From the NCBI GenBank assembly GCA_036937835.1, contig CM072881.1:9496001-9560000 (forward strand): DNA of 64,000 nucleotides, read 5' to 3'. The stretch comes from Pampus argenteus. Its lineage: Eukaryota > Chordata > Actinopteri > Scombriformes > Stromateidae. The notes under the pieces were generated by a model. The model had not been told where the DNA came from. It worked only from the letters and a program-made list of their open reading frames with translations, and made no database searches. A program made the translations under genes and the position numbers. Numbering within the stretch: position 1 is the stretch's first letter; the number at the start of each line of letters is the position of its first letter. Shown here piece after piece: positions 34,844 to 46,622 of this stretch.

Positions 34844-37800
34844 ATGGCCGGCAGCCCGGAGAAGAGTTCCACCGCGCAGGAGCTGAAGGAGCAGGGGAAC
34901 CGGCTGTTCCTCTGCCGCAAGTACCAGGAGGCAGCAACATGCTACAGCAAAGCGATTGTGAGTACCTGTTTATTTAAAAAAAATGATATCAGTAGTTGAA
35001 TTACGTCTTCTTTAACAAAGCCACATTAAAATATAGTAATGTTATTGTTAGAAGAACAGACCATTCACTCTGTATGTATTTGTGAATGCAAATAAAAGGC
35101 AATGAATGCTGACTCTATGTGTGTTATCTTGTATGTCCTGTCTTCCAGAACCGTAATCCATCCGTGGCAGTGTACTACACCAACAGGGCTCTCTGCCATG
35201 TGAAGCTGCAGCAGCATGACAAGGCTCTGGCAGATTGTAAGCACGCGCTGGAGCTGGACAGTCAGTCAGTCAAGGCCCACTTCTTCTTGGGTCAGTGTCA
35301 CTTGGAGCTGGAGAACTACGATGAGGCCATCGGAAACCTGCAGAAAGGTCAGAGCAAACACCTAAAAATCACAAATTTGTGAGAACATAATTTTATGATT
35401 TAATTTCCTCAGATGGTTTCTTTTCTAACTCATGGTCCCACATCCCTTCTCTCAGTGGGCAGAGTTGAATTATTATAAAAAATAAAATTATTAGATGGAT
35501 GAAACTGTTGCTCTTGTATGAGCTATTCTACTCTGAGCCACACTATGGACACAGGATATGTTTATTTACTGAGTTGAATTATAGCAGATATTCTACAGTG
35601 AAAGGCTCTTTTGGACTTAGAAATGTTAGAAAGGTCAGCATTGCTGTGATGTTTTTTTTGTTTACACAGCCTATAACCTGGCAAAAGAACAGAGACTGAA
35701 TTTTGGAGATGACATCCCCAGCGCCTTACGCATTGCCAAGAAGAAGCGCTGGAACAGCATTGAGGAGAAGCGAATCAACCAGGAGAACGAATTACATGCC
35801 TATCTGACCAAACTCATATTGGCTGAGAAGGAAAGGTGAGATTTAGCAGTGGGAAGGCAGTCAAATATCTTGCTTGCTTATTTATCAGGTAATGATATCT
35901 AATGCGTTGTGATGAGAATGAATCTTAACACGTGGATTTCATTATTATTATTTTGCTCTGAATGTGCAGAGAATTAGAAGAATACAAAGAAAAACAGGAC
36001 GACAATCAAAATGGAAGCGATGCTGGCAAGATCGCTTCAAAACATGTACGTTTTACACGTGTCTGAGACTTGTTTGTTGTCATTTAATGAACAATTGTAG
36101 GAATTCTGTATTTTGATATGCACCTGAATTGTTTAATCATTTAACACCTAACATTCGGAAATGTGACCTACTTAGGACAAATATCTAATGGACATGGATG
36201 AGCTCTTCTCTCAAGTGGATGAGAAAAGAAAAGTGAGTAGTAAACTTATTATTTTTTAATAATTATTATTAATAAATAAATGAGCATGTAACACATAATG
36301 TATTGATAATAATTTTATTATACCCACTTGTTCCTATTATCCAAGCGTGCACTGAGCAAAACTGTCCTGGACAGGTCACCTGTCAATCATAGAGCCAACA
36401 CACAGACTGAAAAACTGATCAGATTTATTGATTGTGTGTACATTCTTTGTATTGCAACTTACATGCTACTGTGAATGCATGTTAGTGCATCTGTGAGAAA
36501 TACAGCTATACTATATACGAACCGTTATGTCCTATTTCCAACCCAATCTGTTTCTATGGCAACAATTATTTTGCCAACACTTACAGTGATTATTAGATAT
36601 AGATAACTGTTGACTCAACTGAGGTAGTTGTCATGTAAGTGTCAGCTGAAATGACACTGCAGGGTGTTTCTCCGATGTGTGTGTGTTACGTGTACCATCT
36701 GGAGTGTTCACTATAGACATGCGTGATCCTGAGAAAACCCACAATATTTTTGGCACAGTGCCTTGATGTCAACAATTGTGAGGACATCTTTATTATGATG
36801 CTTTCATACAGTATTTAATATGAAATTGGAATGGGTGATGTGGATATGATTGCCAAGCCACAGTTTGTCATTAAACTGTCATGAACCTTGTAAGACCAGA
36901 CTGTGGCAGTATTATATCATTTCTGTCTTAGCTTTAGATAAGAGGGACTCTTGGTGTGTGTGTGTTTTTTTTCCCCTCCAGAAGCGAGAGATTCCAGATT
37001 ACCTGTGTGGTAAGATCAGTTTTGAGCTCATGAGGGAGCCCTGCATCACACCCAGTGGAATCACCTATGATCGCAAGGATATTGAAGAGCACCTACAGGT
37101 ACAAAGCATCTCAGTGTTATCTCAAGGAAATTAAATCGAACGCAACTGGACTTGGTTATTTGTCTTTGAAGACGTTTCACCTCTCATCCAAGAGGCTTCA
37201 TCAGCTCATTTTTTGCTTATGACCACTGATTTTGTAGACCACAGGCTTTTTTTTAGTTTATGGTAAATGGACTGTATTATATAGTGCTTTTCTATCTTAA
37301 TGGACAAAGCATGTTACAATTCTTGGCTCTCATTCACCCAGTCACACTCTCACAGGTTTAATCGATTTGTTAGAAAATTAATCATTTCAGTTATTTTTCA
37401 AGGAAAGAAATTGGTGGTTTCAGCTTCCTAAATATTTTCTGTTTTTCCTTATCATATATGATAATATAATGATATAATATTGTATATGTGTATTTATACT
37501 ACTGCCATTGTCATGGGGTGTGTGACAGGTCCACTGCACGCATATATAGGTTTTTTTGGGGTTTGGATTATGCTAATCATTAAAACACCTTATCACACCG
37601 TGATTACAATCATCAGGTCTAAACACATGATTAACAATTTTAGGATTACATATAAAATCTTAAGGTGTGCCTTACATGCAGCAGTTTTAATATCACAGCT
37701 TCTATAACAAAACCAATTAACCTGCTCTCTGTGCAGCGAGTGGGTCATTTTGACCCGGTCACCAGGAGTCCCCTGACCCAGGACCAGCTGATCCCGAACC

Positions 37801-37862
37801 TGGCCATGAAGGAAGTGATTGATGCTTTTATTCAGGAGAACGGTTGGGTGGAGGACTACTGA
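34844..37862 (+). CDS. stub1: STIP1 homology and U-box protein 1 (CHIP), E3 ubiquitin ligase
   Basis: Seven exons join in frame: 34844-34957, 35149-35347, 35670-35835, 35970-36045, 36176-36232, 36982-37098, 37737-37862 (855 bases, 284 residues; human 303). Three TPR repeats (about 10-111) bind the EEVD tails of Hsc70 and Hsp90. A charged helical hairpin (about 112-200) drives dimerisation, and the U-box (about 208-281) recruits E2 enzymes to ubiquitinate chaperone clients. Lys15 corresponds to human Lys30 (TPR-chaperone contact), and His241 and Pro250 to human His260 and Pro269 (ligase activity); all are kept. The C-terminus NGWVEDY is that of the family. The ATG is the first after an in-frame TAG and gives an N-terminus about 15 residues shorter than human. 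The acidic stretch before HDKY is also shorter. Intron 6 carries three dispersed repeats. Confidence 0.97.
37141..37206. repeat. Dispersed repeat fragment (CGCAACTGGACTTG...GAAGACGTTTCACC type) in stub1 intron 6
   Basis: The stretch contains GAAGACGTTTCACCTCTCAT and CCAAGAGGCTTCATCAGCTC, a widely dispersed sequence in fish genomes that I recognise. It starts only 42 bases after the exon 6 donor. Confidence 0.7.
37261..37353. repeat. Dispersed teleost repeat fragment (TGGTAAATGGACTGTATT type) in stub1 intron 6
   Basis: TGGTAAATGGACTGTATTAT, then AGTGCTTTTCTA and CATTCACCCAGTCACACTC, match in order a very common teleost interspersed repeat. Confidence 0.75.
37358..37475. mobile_element. Reverse-orientation fragment of the GAGCTGCAAC MITE family in stub1 intron 6
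   Basis: AATCGATTTGTTAGAAAATT followed by TTTCAGCTTCCTAAATATTT and TCATATATGATAATA reads as the complement of the family seen at 20756-21087, with considerable divergence and no intact end. Confidence 0.55.
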
Positions 37863-39700
37863 AGGGGGTCCCCCCCCCCCCTCTTCCCATTTCTCCATCA
37901 CACCTTGATGACTCAACACGAAGCCTGGACAACACAAGACTATAGAGAGAACCAATCACCCCTTGCCTGGATATGTACTTTTACACAAGTGGGAAAAGCC
38001 ACGCTAGAGTGGACTACCAAACAGGAGCCATGTATCTCAATCTGCCTCTCCTCCACACATCTTTATCTTTGCTGTAAAGCTTCCTGCTCCAAACCTATGA
38101 GGCTCTGTGTTCATGGCCTGCTGCTCCCTTTAAGACTCCTCCCTCACTCTACTCTGTCCATAGTGTCGCTCTTACACCTACTTTTCTGTCATGCTGTTTC
38201 TCCTCCACCAAGCCTGACTGCTTTGTTTACTCAGAATAAGGGGCCACTTTCTCAGGTCTCTCTCGCCTCTTCCCTTCTTTTGATCGCTGTCTCTTTCCAT
38301 CTCTGAGTGCCACAATCCTAGAAAAAGCATCAGCATTGCTCTCTATTGTTTTATATATTCCACCATTATAAAAACAAATCCACATTTTTGATGGCAGAAT
38401 TGTTTAAGATATTGGCTATTTATTTGGTGTTTTCTCTAGTTTTTATAGTTATTTTTGTTATTAAACAACATTGGAGCATTGCCCTCATTTGCTGAAGTAG
38501 CCAAAAACCTGTTCTCACTGAGGGAGAGCAGCTGGTATGCAAGGTTTACATGATGATCATTGAATAGAGTGTATCATAAGTATGTCATCTGGCATGATCG
38601 GAGGGAACCATGTCCTTCTCCACCTCCAAGCAATGCTCCAAACACACCCACCCATGTCACCATACTGTAAGATTTTGAGTATTGTAGTTCTTTTTTTTTT
38701 TCTTTCTATATCAATCACACCCAAATACAGACAATAGAAATAAGTTGAATGTATACATAATGTACTCTTCATAATGTTTTCTGTTTGACCTACAGTAATT
38801 CAAAATGTTTTTTATCAGGACGATGTAAGATTTTCATGAAAAGCGGCCTTGTACTGGATACAGAAAATGAATGGAAATCGCCGCTAGATTAAAAAAAAAA
38901 AAAAAAAAAAAAAGGTTTTCATATTGCTGGATATTAATTCAAAATCTTAAAAGTGTTTGAATTTTCATAGATGACATCAGCTGTCGGGGTCGATGCAACA
39001 ATGTGCTTTAAAGACTGTGTTGTTCATAGAAAACAAATATGTGCTTGGACATTGTGCTGTTTGCCTGGGATAACAGTAGATGCTCACATCAAGCATGAAA
39101 TGAATTTATGTTGCTTTTTCAAAAAGGCAAGAAAGTGGTTTTCCCACACGCTGGTCCTGTTATTGTTACGCGCCTTCTCCTCACAGTATCACAGGTATGA
39201 AGAAAACGGTTGCAACTAATGTAAAACCAGTCGTCAGTGTGACACTAACTTTACGTAGTTGTTTATCCTGTGACGGGGACGGAGGTTTACTAGCGTCACT
39301 GTACCAACTGCATCCATGTTAGAAATGCTGGCTGAGTTACGACCATCCTATCTCATCCATACCTCAGTCCGTGTTTTTCACGTGCTGGTTCCCTGGCATC
39401 CTCTGTAAAACACATTTTCAGTTCAGTGCTATTAGTTTACAGGTTTCTTTTCTTCAGCTGAATGTGTGTATGTGGTGAGGCCTGTTGGTGGTTCGTGTCG
39501 GGGTGCAGGCAGTGTAAATAATTTGCTTGTGTATCTCAGATTTTATTTCTTGACAAAATAGGGTTCTTTGTTTTTTTTCTTCAGAAATCCTAGAGCTTGA
39601 TAAACTGTATTAAATGTAGATATGTTGATAACATAAATGCCTGGTTCAGTTTTTTGTTTGTCCTCATTAAACCGTGATCTTTGAGTTTGTTGTGATGTTT
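37863..39700 (+). other. stub1 3' untranslated region and downstream flank
   Basis: No second gene is visible. Candidate poly(A) signals are the ATTAAA variants at 38460-38465 and near 39668; no AATAAA is obvious before them. An A23 tract is at 38891-38913. The stretch at 39783-39850 faintly resembles a tRNA-type promoter A box but no full SINE can be shown. Confidence 0.4.
38891..38913. repeat. Poly(A) tract, 23 bases
   Basis: An uninterrupted run of 23 A. It could be the tail of a retroposed sequence or a simple homopolymer. Confidence 0.9.
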
Positions 39701-40753
39701 TTTAACACAAGAATATCATTGAATAGACACCAATGACGTTAACCAAATTTTCCTCAACGCGATAGGAACTTTTTCTCAACGTCTTCTGCCTTAGTGGTTA
39801 AAGCACTTTTATAATGGGCAGCTTTCCTGTGAGATTACTTGGTCCCTGCTCCTGTCACACACAGACACACAGCTGCTTCAGTTGATTGAGACTCTCTTCC
39901 TTTAAAATGTCAGCACATTCAAACCTTTAGTGAATTCAGCTTTTATTCACAACTAAAAACTGTTTCAGTCACACACGGACACACACCAAAACAGTACATA
40001 CAAAGACACGCACAAACCTCTTCAAACCGTTCTTCAAATTAAGTTGTTTAGAAAAAGTGTTATTTGAATTCCCAGCATGCATTGCAGTGGGTTAAAATTG
40101 ACTGATTTTCACTTTAATCAACATTAAAACAATTGAAGTCATGATGAAGATAGATATGCACATTAAAAAAAGAGTCAAAGTAATAGTAAAAGATGAAGCC
40201 ACTTTTATAGGGAGGAGACTAAGTGCTGTTTTTGCTGTACATGTCAGGCCTGTTTATACCTCTGTAAATTGGATTAGGCTTTTTTGAATCTCGGAATCAG
40301 AAAGATTATTGCAAAAACATTTTGACTGTATTAAAGTAGATTTAATTTGTGTAGCTTCCACACTGTAGGGGAGTTATTTCTATTGTCTTGTCAGACCTGC
40401 TAATAAATCAGTGTCACTAGCAGCTTACCAACTTAGTGTCCTGAGATGTACTTAAACAAATGCAGTTTTCCTCCTTATCATAAAAGATGTTCCAATATAC
40501 TGATACATAAAACTGTCTGCGCGGTTTGATATCATTAGCCGTAAGTGAGAAAATATTTGAGTGAACTGTCCCTTTGAGATTCCCAGAAAAACATACTGAC
40601 AACAAACAGTGAGTGACGTCACAGCCTAAAACTCTACTTGACTCTGACATGTCATAGATGTAAAGCTAGAGGTTGTTTGCCACAGACACTGCTGTAAACG
40701 CTGTAGGCTAGTCTATCATGTGATACAGATGTGTGATACGATACACATAGGTG

Positions 40754-40787
<34 letters not shown>

Positions 40788-40957
40788 CAGTCACATGGAC
40801 AGGACAGTGTCACCCAACCCCACACACACCAGGCCTATTGTCAGAGCATCCACTGAAGAGCTGATGTCATGGCCTGTGCTAGGAGGGAAGCGGACCGAGC
40901 ACTGGGCCATTATGGGACTGACTTAGCAACGCAGAAGAACAACAAAGCAACATCAAC
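39701..40957 (+). promoter_or_regulatory. Upstream region of the pentraxin gene
   Basis: No coding exon is seen. A perfect TGACGTCA palindrome lies at 40614-40621, 337 bases before the ATG, and a (GT)15 tract lies at 40756-40785, about 170 bases before it. No TATA box is evident near the likely start of transcription. Confidence 0.3.
40756..40785. repeat. (GT)15 microsatellite in the pentraxin 5' flank
   Basis: Thirty bases of perfect GT repeat, a sequence type able to adopt Z-DNA, sitting in the likely promoter. Confidence 0.95.
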
Positions 40958-41897
40958 ATGGTAAGAAAAGCCATTTCCATGGTAACTTTTAACATATTAT
41001 GGTCTCTGACTTCAGTGTTCAATAATCGGTATGAGTTTGCTTTGCATTGTTATCAGATGATGGCTGATCCTGGATGTCCTATGTGTGTTTGCAGAGTGTC
41101 AACAGTGGCATGTTTGCGGTGGTTCTGCTTGGTGTCTTTGGTTTGTCTTTGACTCTCCCCACAGCTAAACAAGGTATGGTTTTAAGTAATAATAATAATA
41201 ATAAAATCATTTTATTTACCTATGTTGGTCACACGCTGATAAGAGTTAGAGTCTTATTTATTCTGTCTTGTCCTGTTTTGCTCCAGTGGGTTTAACTGAC
41301 AAAGTCCTGGTCTTCCCTTACGAGACGGACTTCAGCTTTGTGGCCCTGATCCCGCAGAAGGAGATGGGGCTGAGGGCCTTCACCCTCTGCATGCGCGTGG
41401 CCACTGAGCTGCCAGAGGAACGACAGATTATCCTGTTCGCCTACCGCACAGCTGACTATGACGAACTCAATGTGTGGCGTGAGAAGGATGGACGCGTCTC
41501 TTTTTACATGAGCGGTGACGGCACCTTCTTCCACCTGCCTCCCCTCACCACCTTCCGCACCAGCCTCTGCCTGACCTGGGAGTCTCGCACCGGCCTCACT
41601 GCTTTTTGGGTGGAAGGGAAGAGAAGCACCTACCAGGTCTACAAACCTGGGCATACCATCCGCCCAAAAGGCACCATCCTCTTGGGGCAGGACCCAGACC
41701 AACACCTGGGAGGCTTAGAGGCCATGCAGAGCTTTGTAGGAGAGGTGACCGATCTGAACATGTGGGACTTTGTGCTCTCCAGGAGTATGATCCAGGCCTG
41801 GCACTACAGACACAAGGTCCCTAAAGGCAACATCTTTGACTGGGGTAATATTGAATATGAGCTGAATGGGAATGTGATGGTGGTGGATGATGACTGA
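40958..41897 (+). CDS. Short-chain pentraxin (C-reactive protein / serum amyloid P-like)
   Basis: Three exons join in frame: 40958-40960 (ATG only), 41095-41173, 41287-41897 (693 bases, 230 residues). A signal peptide (FAVVLLGVFGLSLTL, residues 8-22) precedes one pentraxin domain. Cys62 and Cys122 match the conserved domain disulfide. The signature is SLCLTWES (120-127), with Ser for the usual His at the first position. Calcium ligands of CRP are partly kept: Asp163, Asp165, Glu172 and Gln175 align with Glu138, Asp140, Glu147 and Gln150, while Pro164 replaces Gln139. Short pentraxins are secreted, multimeric, calcium-dependent pattern-recognition proteins that opsonise and activate complement. 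The last intron, near the start of the mature protein, is at the place of the single CRP intron; the first is extra. Met7 at 41110 is an alternative start, leaving exon 1 non-coding. Orthology to CRP or SAP cannot be settled. Confidence 0.88.
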
Positions 41898-42500
41898 CTC
41901 AGTGTGGAGTCGAATGCAGGGAAGGATGAGGCTTTAGAGATCTGTGTTGGACTGATACTGATATGTTGGATTGTCTTTCTTAGATTCAGTGTTGCTTTGT
42001 GTTAAGACCTTTCAGTTTATCCCCTTGAAAGACAACAAGTCTTCGCTGTAATGTTGCATAAAGAATTTCTTGGTTAGGTAGCTCACAGAAAGCAGAAGTG
42101 TTTTTGTATGTGCTGCGAGAGCATGAGCTGGTGAGAATCAAGCACAAATTGTTGATGTGCCGGATGTATCCATAGGGTGGCACTCTGCACTAGTTCACAT
42201 CAAACAGAAAGTTGTATCAAACAGTTTTATCATACAACCGTCCATGAATTTGAATATCTGAAGATAAAATGCATAATTACTACAAAAATTCAGACTCATT
42301 TGCAATTATTCAGTTTCGTTTGCAGAAGATGAAGATTTTGCAGACAAAGCTGCATCATCATCTTACATTAGCATAATGCATTTAAGAGAAAACCACAACA
42401 GACTTTACATAAGATGCATTTTGCTGAAATGCAACTATTAGTGTGAAATTGTGTCTAATAATTTCAGGTAAAAAATAAAATTGATTTCAGTAAAATTAAA
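41898..42500 (+). other. Pentraxin 3' untranslated region
   Basis: AT-rich non-coding sequence follows the stop. The first canonical AATAAA is at 42474-42479, giving a 3' untranslated region of about 0.6 kb. Further AATAAA-like hexamers lie near 42783 and 43047. Confidence 0.5.
42474..42479 (+). terminator. Poly(A) signal AATAAA of the pentraxin gene
   Basis: The first canonical hexamer after the stop codon. Confidence 0.5.
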
Positions 42501-43615
42501 GCGTTTTGTTTTTCATGTATTTATGTTGTATTCTAATGTATTTTATTGAAAATCTTTCCACACTTTGCAGGCTAATATCACTTATAAAAATGAGAACGAG
42601 ATATTAAAACAGAAAACTGTGGGGATTTATTATTTCTACAGTAGACTTAACGATTTAACTGCACTCAGAGACAAATAGCAATTATTATGTTTAAAATCCA
42701 TTGCCATAATGTTGCCCTTGGTTAGCATGCTCACTCATGAATTTTCCATATTTTAACTGATGTAAGAATGCTTTTGGGTCTGAAATAAAAATCTTGCCAT
42801 GTGCATAACTAATAATGTTTGTAATTAAAGAGAATATTTCTTCTTTGAACTCTTGTAGCTTCCTTTCTATGATCATCGTCTTTGACATGTTCCTAAGATA
42901 TAATCATTTGAAGTTTCTTTTTTAATTAAGGTATTAATCGTGTATTTAAGAATTGCACCTGTTCATCTCGAGAAGTCCCGAAAGACAGAACAATGTTTTA
43001 CAGAGAAAGTTGACATGACGTTTTCATGGATGGACATTTTCATTGTAATAAAGAAAAGCCTCTGCCTCCTTATGGGCTGCTGTCAGCTACCTAAATAAGA
43101 ATTTCTGTCCCCATATTTTCCAATTTCTCCAGTATATGTGTTTGCAGAAATCAAGTCATATGGAGTTGCTTCACTAACAAAGGTCACTTAGAATAAACTC
43201 AAGGTCAGATCCTCTCCATCCAAGTGTAACACAGTAACCGTAAGTTCCAGTGTGCCGTCTCTGTGTGTCTCCATGGCTCTGTGCACTCGCTCTCTCTCTC
43301 CGCCTGCACCACCATCGTGACCTCCTTGCAGAGGCGAGGGAGAAGAAGTTTCCAGCATACAGCCCATGCAGGCTCCCTTGAGGGTGGGAAAGTGCTGCGT
43401 TCCGAGTGTATGTTTATTCTGACCAAGTCACCCGTCGGCTCTCTTGCAGTTGCTAAATAAGGAGGAGGCAGGGCCAATGAGTTCTGACTGCGGGTCAGCA
43501 GCCAAATGTTCCACCTTCTTGGATGTTGCAATGCATCAATCGCAGTGCCCACTCACTGTGTGGTAAAACCTTTGTGGACCATCTGCCCAAGCCTGGCTTC
43601 TCATCAGCCCTCTGG

Positions 43616-43630
43616 TACACACACACACAG

Positions 43631-43664
<34 letters not shown>

Positions 43665-43676
43665 GCACACACAGAG
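43616..43676. repeat. (AC)n microsatellite
   Basis: An AC repeat with two short interruptions (AGGC, ATACG). Confidence 0.93.
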
Positions 43677-44581
43677 CCTGTTATATTCTTCTTTTTACAT
43701 TTCTGCCCAAGAGCGGTACTAATTCTTCATATGTGTATATGAAAAAATCCCCTCTAATAAAGGTCTAACTTCATAGTGGTCTTGTGTTTCAATTTAAAAA
43801 GACTGCTAATTGCTAATCATTTCTTTTGATATAAAATGATATTTTTCTTTTATAAACTGTTAGCACTGTTGTCATTTTATAACATCAGTGAGGTTAAAAT
43901 GATGTGTGTGAGTCTGTTTCTACAGCAAAAAAGAGAGATTTTAAGTATTTAACAGCAGGACACAATCAGTGGCCGGTCCTCTCCACTGAGTGGATAATTA
44001 TTCCTTCTGTGTCCTGTATTGCATGTATTATCCAACTGAGCAAACAGTTGTAGGCCTCCTTGTCCTGCTTGCGGACAGGGCCGCCAGTGTGGGCCTGTGA
44101 AATCTGCATATTGGCCCATGGTGGTTTAAGCATCCCTTCTAAGGAAAGGCGGTACCACTGACTGTATGTCCATGCGTGTGGAGCTGGTGAAATGTTTTCC
44201 ACGCGAGAGGAGATAGACGGCAAGAGGGAGCCCCGCGTGAGCTGGGCGAGGGGAGACAGAAGGAGGGCCGTTCTGGATTCCTTCGAGCAACTCCAAATAG
44301 ATTTCCAGGCAAAACATATTTGCATACGCAAGATAGTGCTACGAGCTATCCGAGTGAGCTGTGGCATGTGTGCATTGAACAGATGGATAATTTTTTTAGA
44401 GCTTTCTTGCAGAAATTTCAGCCCATTAAATTGAGATCTTGGGCATTATTCAGCCTGCTTTTGTTCATGAAGCTGACAAAGAATCATCAGGATCAAGTTG
44501 CTCTTGTTAATCAGATTTGGTACTTGATTCCCAAGAGATGAAACAATAGCATCAAAGAAATGTATTTAATTTAAAGCTTTC

Positions 44582-44585
<4 letters not shown>

Positions 44586-44625
<40 letters not shown>
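44586..44625. repeat. (AT)20 microsatellite
   Basis: Forty bases of perfect AT repeat followed by TATG-rich sequence. Confidence 0.95.
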
Positions 44626-44629
<4 letters not shown>

Positions 44630-46103
44630 ATATGTGTATATATACTGGGAATGTGTGCATTATAACAAAGCCGAGACATGTGAACACACAGAAAAGGGAA
44701 GTGAATAAAACTGTGACCCTTGTTTTATTAAATCATGCCATAAAACAACTGTCGTTTATGATCATCTTTGGTCTGCTGTAGGAAACTAGAGGTCAAAAGA
44801 AGATGAATACGGGCTGATTTGTCCCAAGCAGTTTAAATGAAATTGTGTATGTCCATATCTTTTTTTGGGGAAAGGCTATAGTGAAAATGTGCATGTTCAG
44901 AGGTGGTTCAAAAAGTCTTTCGACATGAATTCAATTTAGTTATTTAGCAAATATTCACCAGATGCTTGATGGAGTGTGAAAATAAGTCCTGAATGTCAGG
45001 TTACTCCCTGACTCTACACGGCTCTCTTTCTCTCTTAGAGGTTGTAATCTGCCAGTATGGTCGCTCGTCCTCCCCCTCTGGGCTGTATAAAAAATTCACC
45101 AGGCCTTCCCATTAGAGTCAGTCTGAATCAGGGAACAGGCGTTACAATGGCCACATACGACACTTTTATCACTTGCCACTTTGCAACGCAAATGTTATGT
45201 TTATGAAACACAAAATCAGAGCAGTCGCAGAAATTTTTCCCCTGCAGGTCAGGTCAAGCCCATACTGCATATACCGTATGTACAGATGCACGCACGCAAC
45301 CATCAGCAGTCCTGAACAGTTAAAACAGATGGGCTATACCCTTTTCAGTGCAAGGTTTTCACACTGATGGTGCGAGACCTGACCTTTACTGTGAGAGCAG
45401 TTGGCTCTGTCCGTTGCGATACCTCCAGGCGGGACGACTAAAACCGCGTTAACTACCTCTGAGCATACTGGACTGTGTGTCCAGTGTCAGGAGGACTAAC
45501 ATAGAATCACAGGTAGAATAACACCTGACAAGACAATAGGTCTGCAATAACTACGACCTTTATGAAAGATACGAATTCAGAGATTGTAGACTGTGTCAGA
45601 AAGCATATTTTGTTCTTTTGTTTCTAAATGATTACCTGATTAGTTGCTTGAAATAAGCATTACATGCAAAGACAGACCGTGGCTTGTGAAAAAGTGACAT
45701 TTAAGTAATATCGTGATATCTTGGCCTCTGCTGCTCTGCTCTACTGTTGTTTTAGAAATCGGTTTCTTGTTAAACTCTCCAACTCTATGGAAGACAAATA
45801 TTACATCACTGGAATAACCCTTTAGTTTAAAAAAAAGCAAGATTCACTGGTTTTAGCCTGTTAAAGATAAGTTTAACTTTGTTGATTGCAGTACAATAAT
45901 GCTGCTGAGCATAAATATATGTGTAAAACCAGTGTAATTACCAGTAGATAGTAATAGATACAGTTCGTTTGGAATGACTGGATTAATAGAGCTTGTTTTA
46001 TAGAATATCATTTATAGATGGGTATGTATGCATAATCAATATAATGGTTATGTTATATATTAAAGTATAATATGAATAAAAACTATACATGTATGCACAC
46101 ATA

Positions 46104-46104
<1 letters not shown>

Positions 46105-46146
<42 letters not shown>
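46105..46146. repeat. (TA)21 microsatellite
   Basis: Forty-two bases of perfect TA repeat. Confidence 0.95.
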
Positions 46147-46147
<1 letters not shown>

Positions 46148-46586
46148 TCACACTGCACATAGTGTACATTGTGATCTTTATAAAACATATGATTATCTAT
46201 ATGCATTACATAAAATAAATATGAAATAAAAAATTCTTAAAAGAAGCAAAGAACATATCCTTACAATATGTACTGTATACAAAACAATTAAAACTTATCT
46301 AGTACCAACCCCTCTCACTGTTTTCCTGCCTCCTCGGGAACGAGGCATCTGAGAGTAAAAGAGAGCGGCCCCTCTGTGGTTGAATGCGTTGTGGCTTTTA
46401 GCAGTGAATTCCCCTCCGTCGCCTCTGGGCTGGCCTCTCCTGTGAACATATGAGCCGTGCCACAGCGTGTGGCACTGGGAGATGGTCCAGGGCCTCCTGA
46501 TTAAATATTACAGCCCTCTAAATGGATGGAGATTAGCCTCTGTGGGAATGTTAAGGCTTAATTTACCCCCCGGCTAGAAGTGTGTG

Positions 46587-46590
<4 letters not shown>

Positions 46591-46621
<31 letters not shown>
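46591..46621. repeat. (TG)n microsatellite
   Basis: Thirty-one bases of perfect TG repeat. Confidence 0.95.

Positions 46622-46622
<1 letters not shown>

Noticed and set aside
39770..39850. TAGTGGTTAAAGCAC resembling a tRNA-type A box, possible SINE head
   Set aside because: A convincing B box and a repeat body are missing.
41292..41705. 137-residue minus-strand frame
   Set aside because: It is the antisense shadow of the third pentraxin exon, whose sense frame has clear domain motifs.
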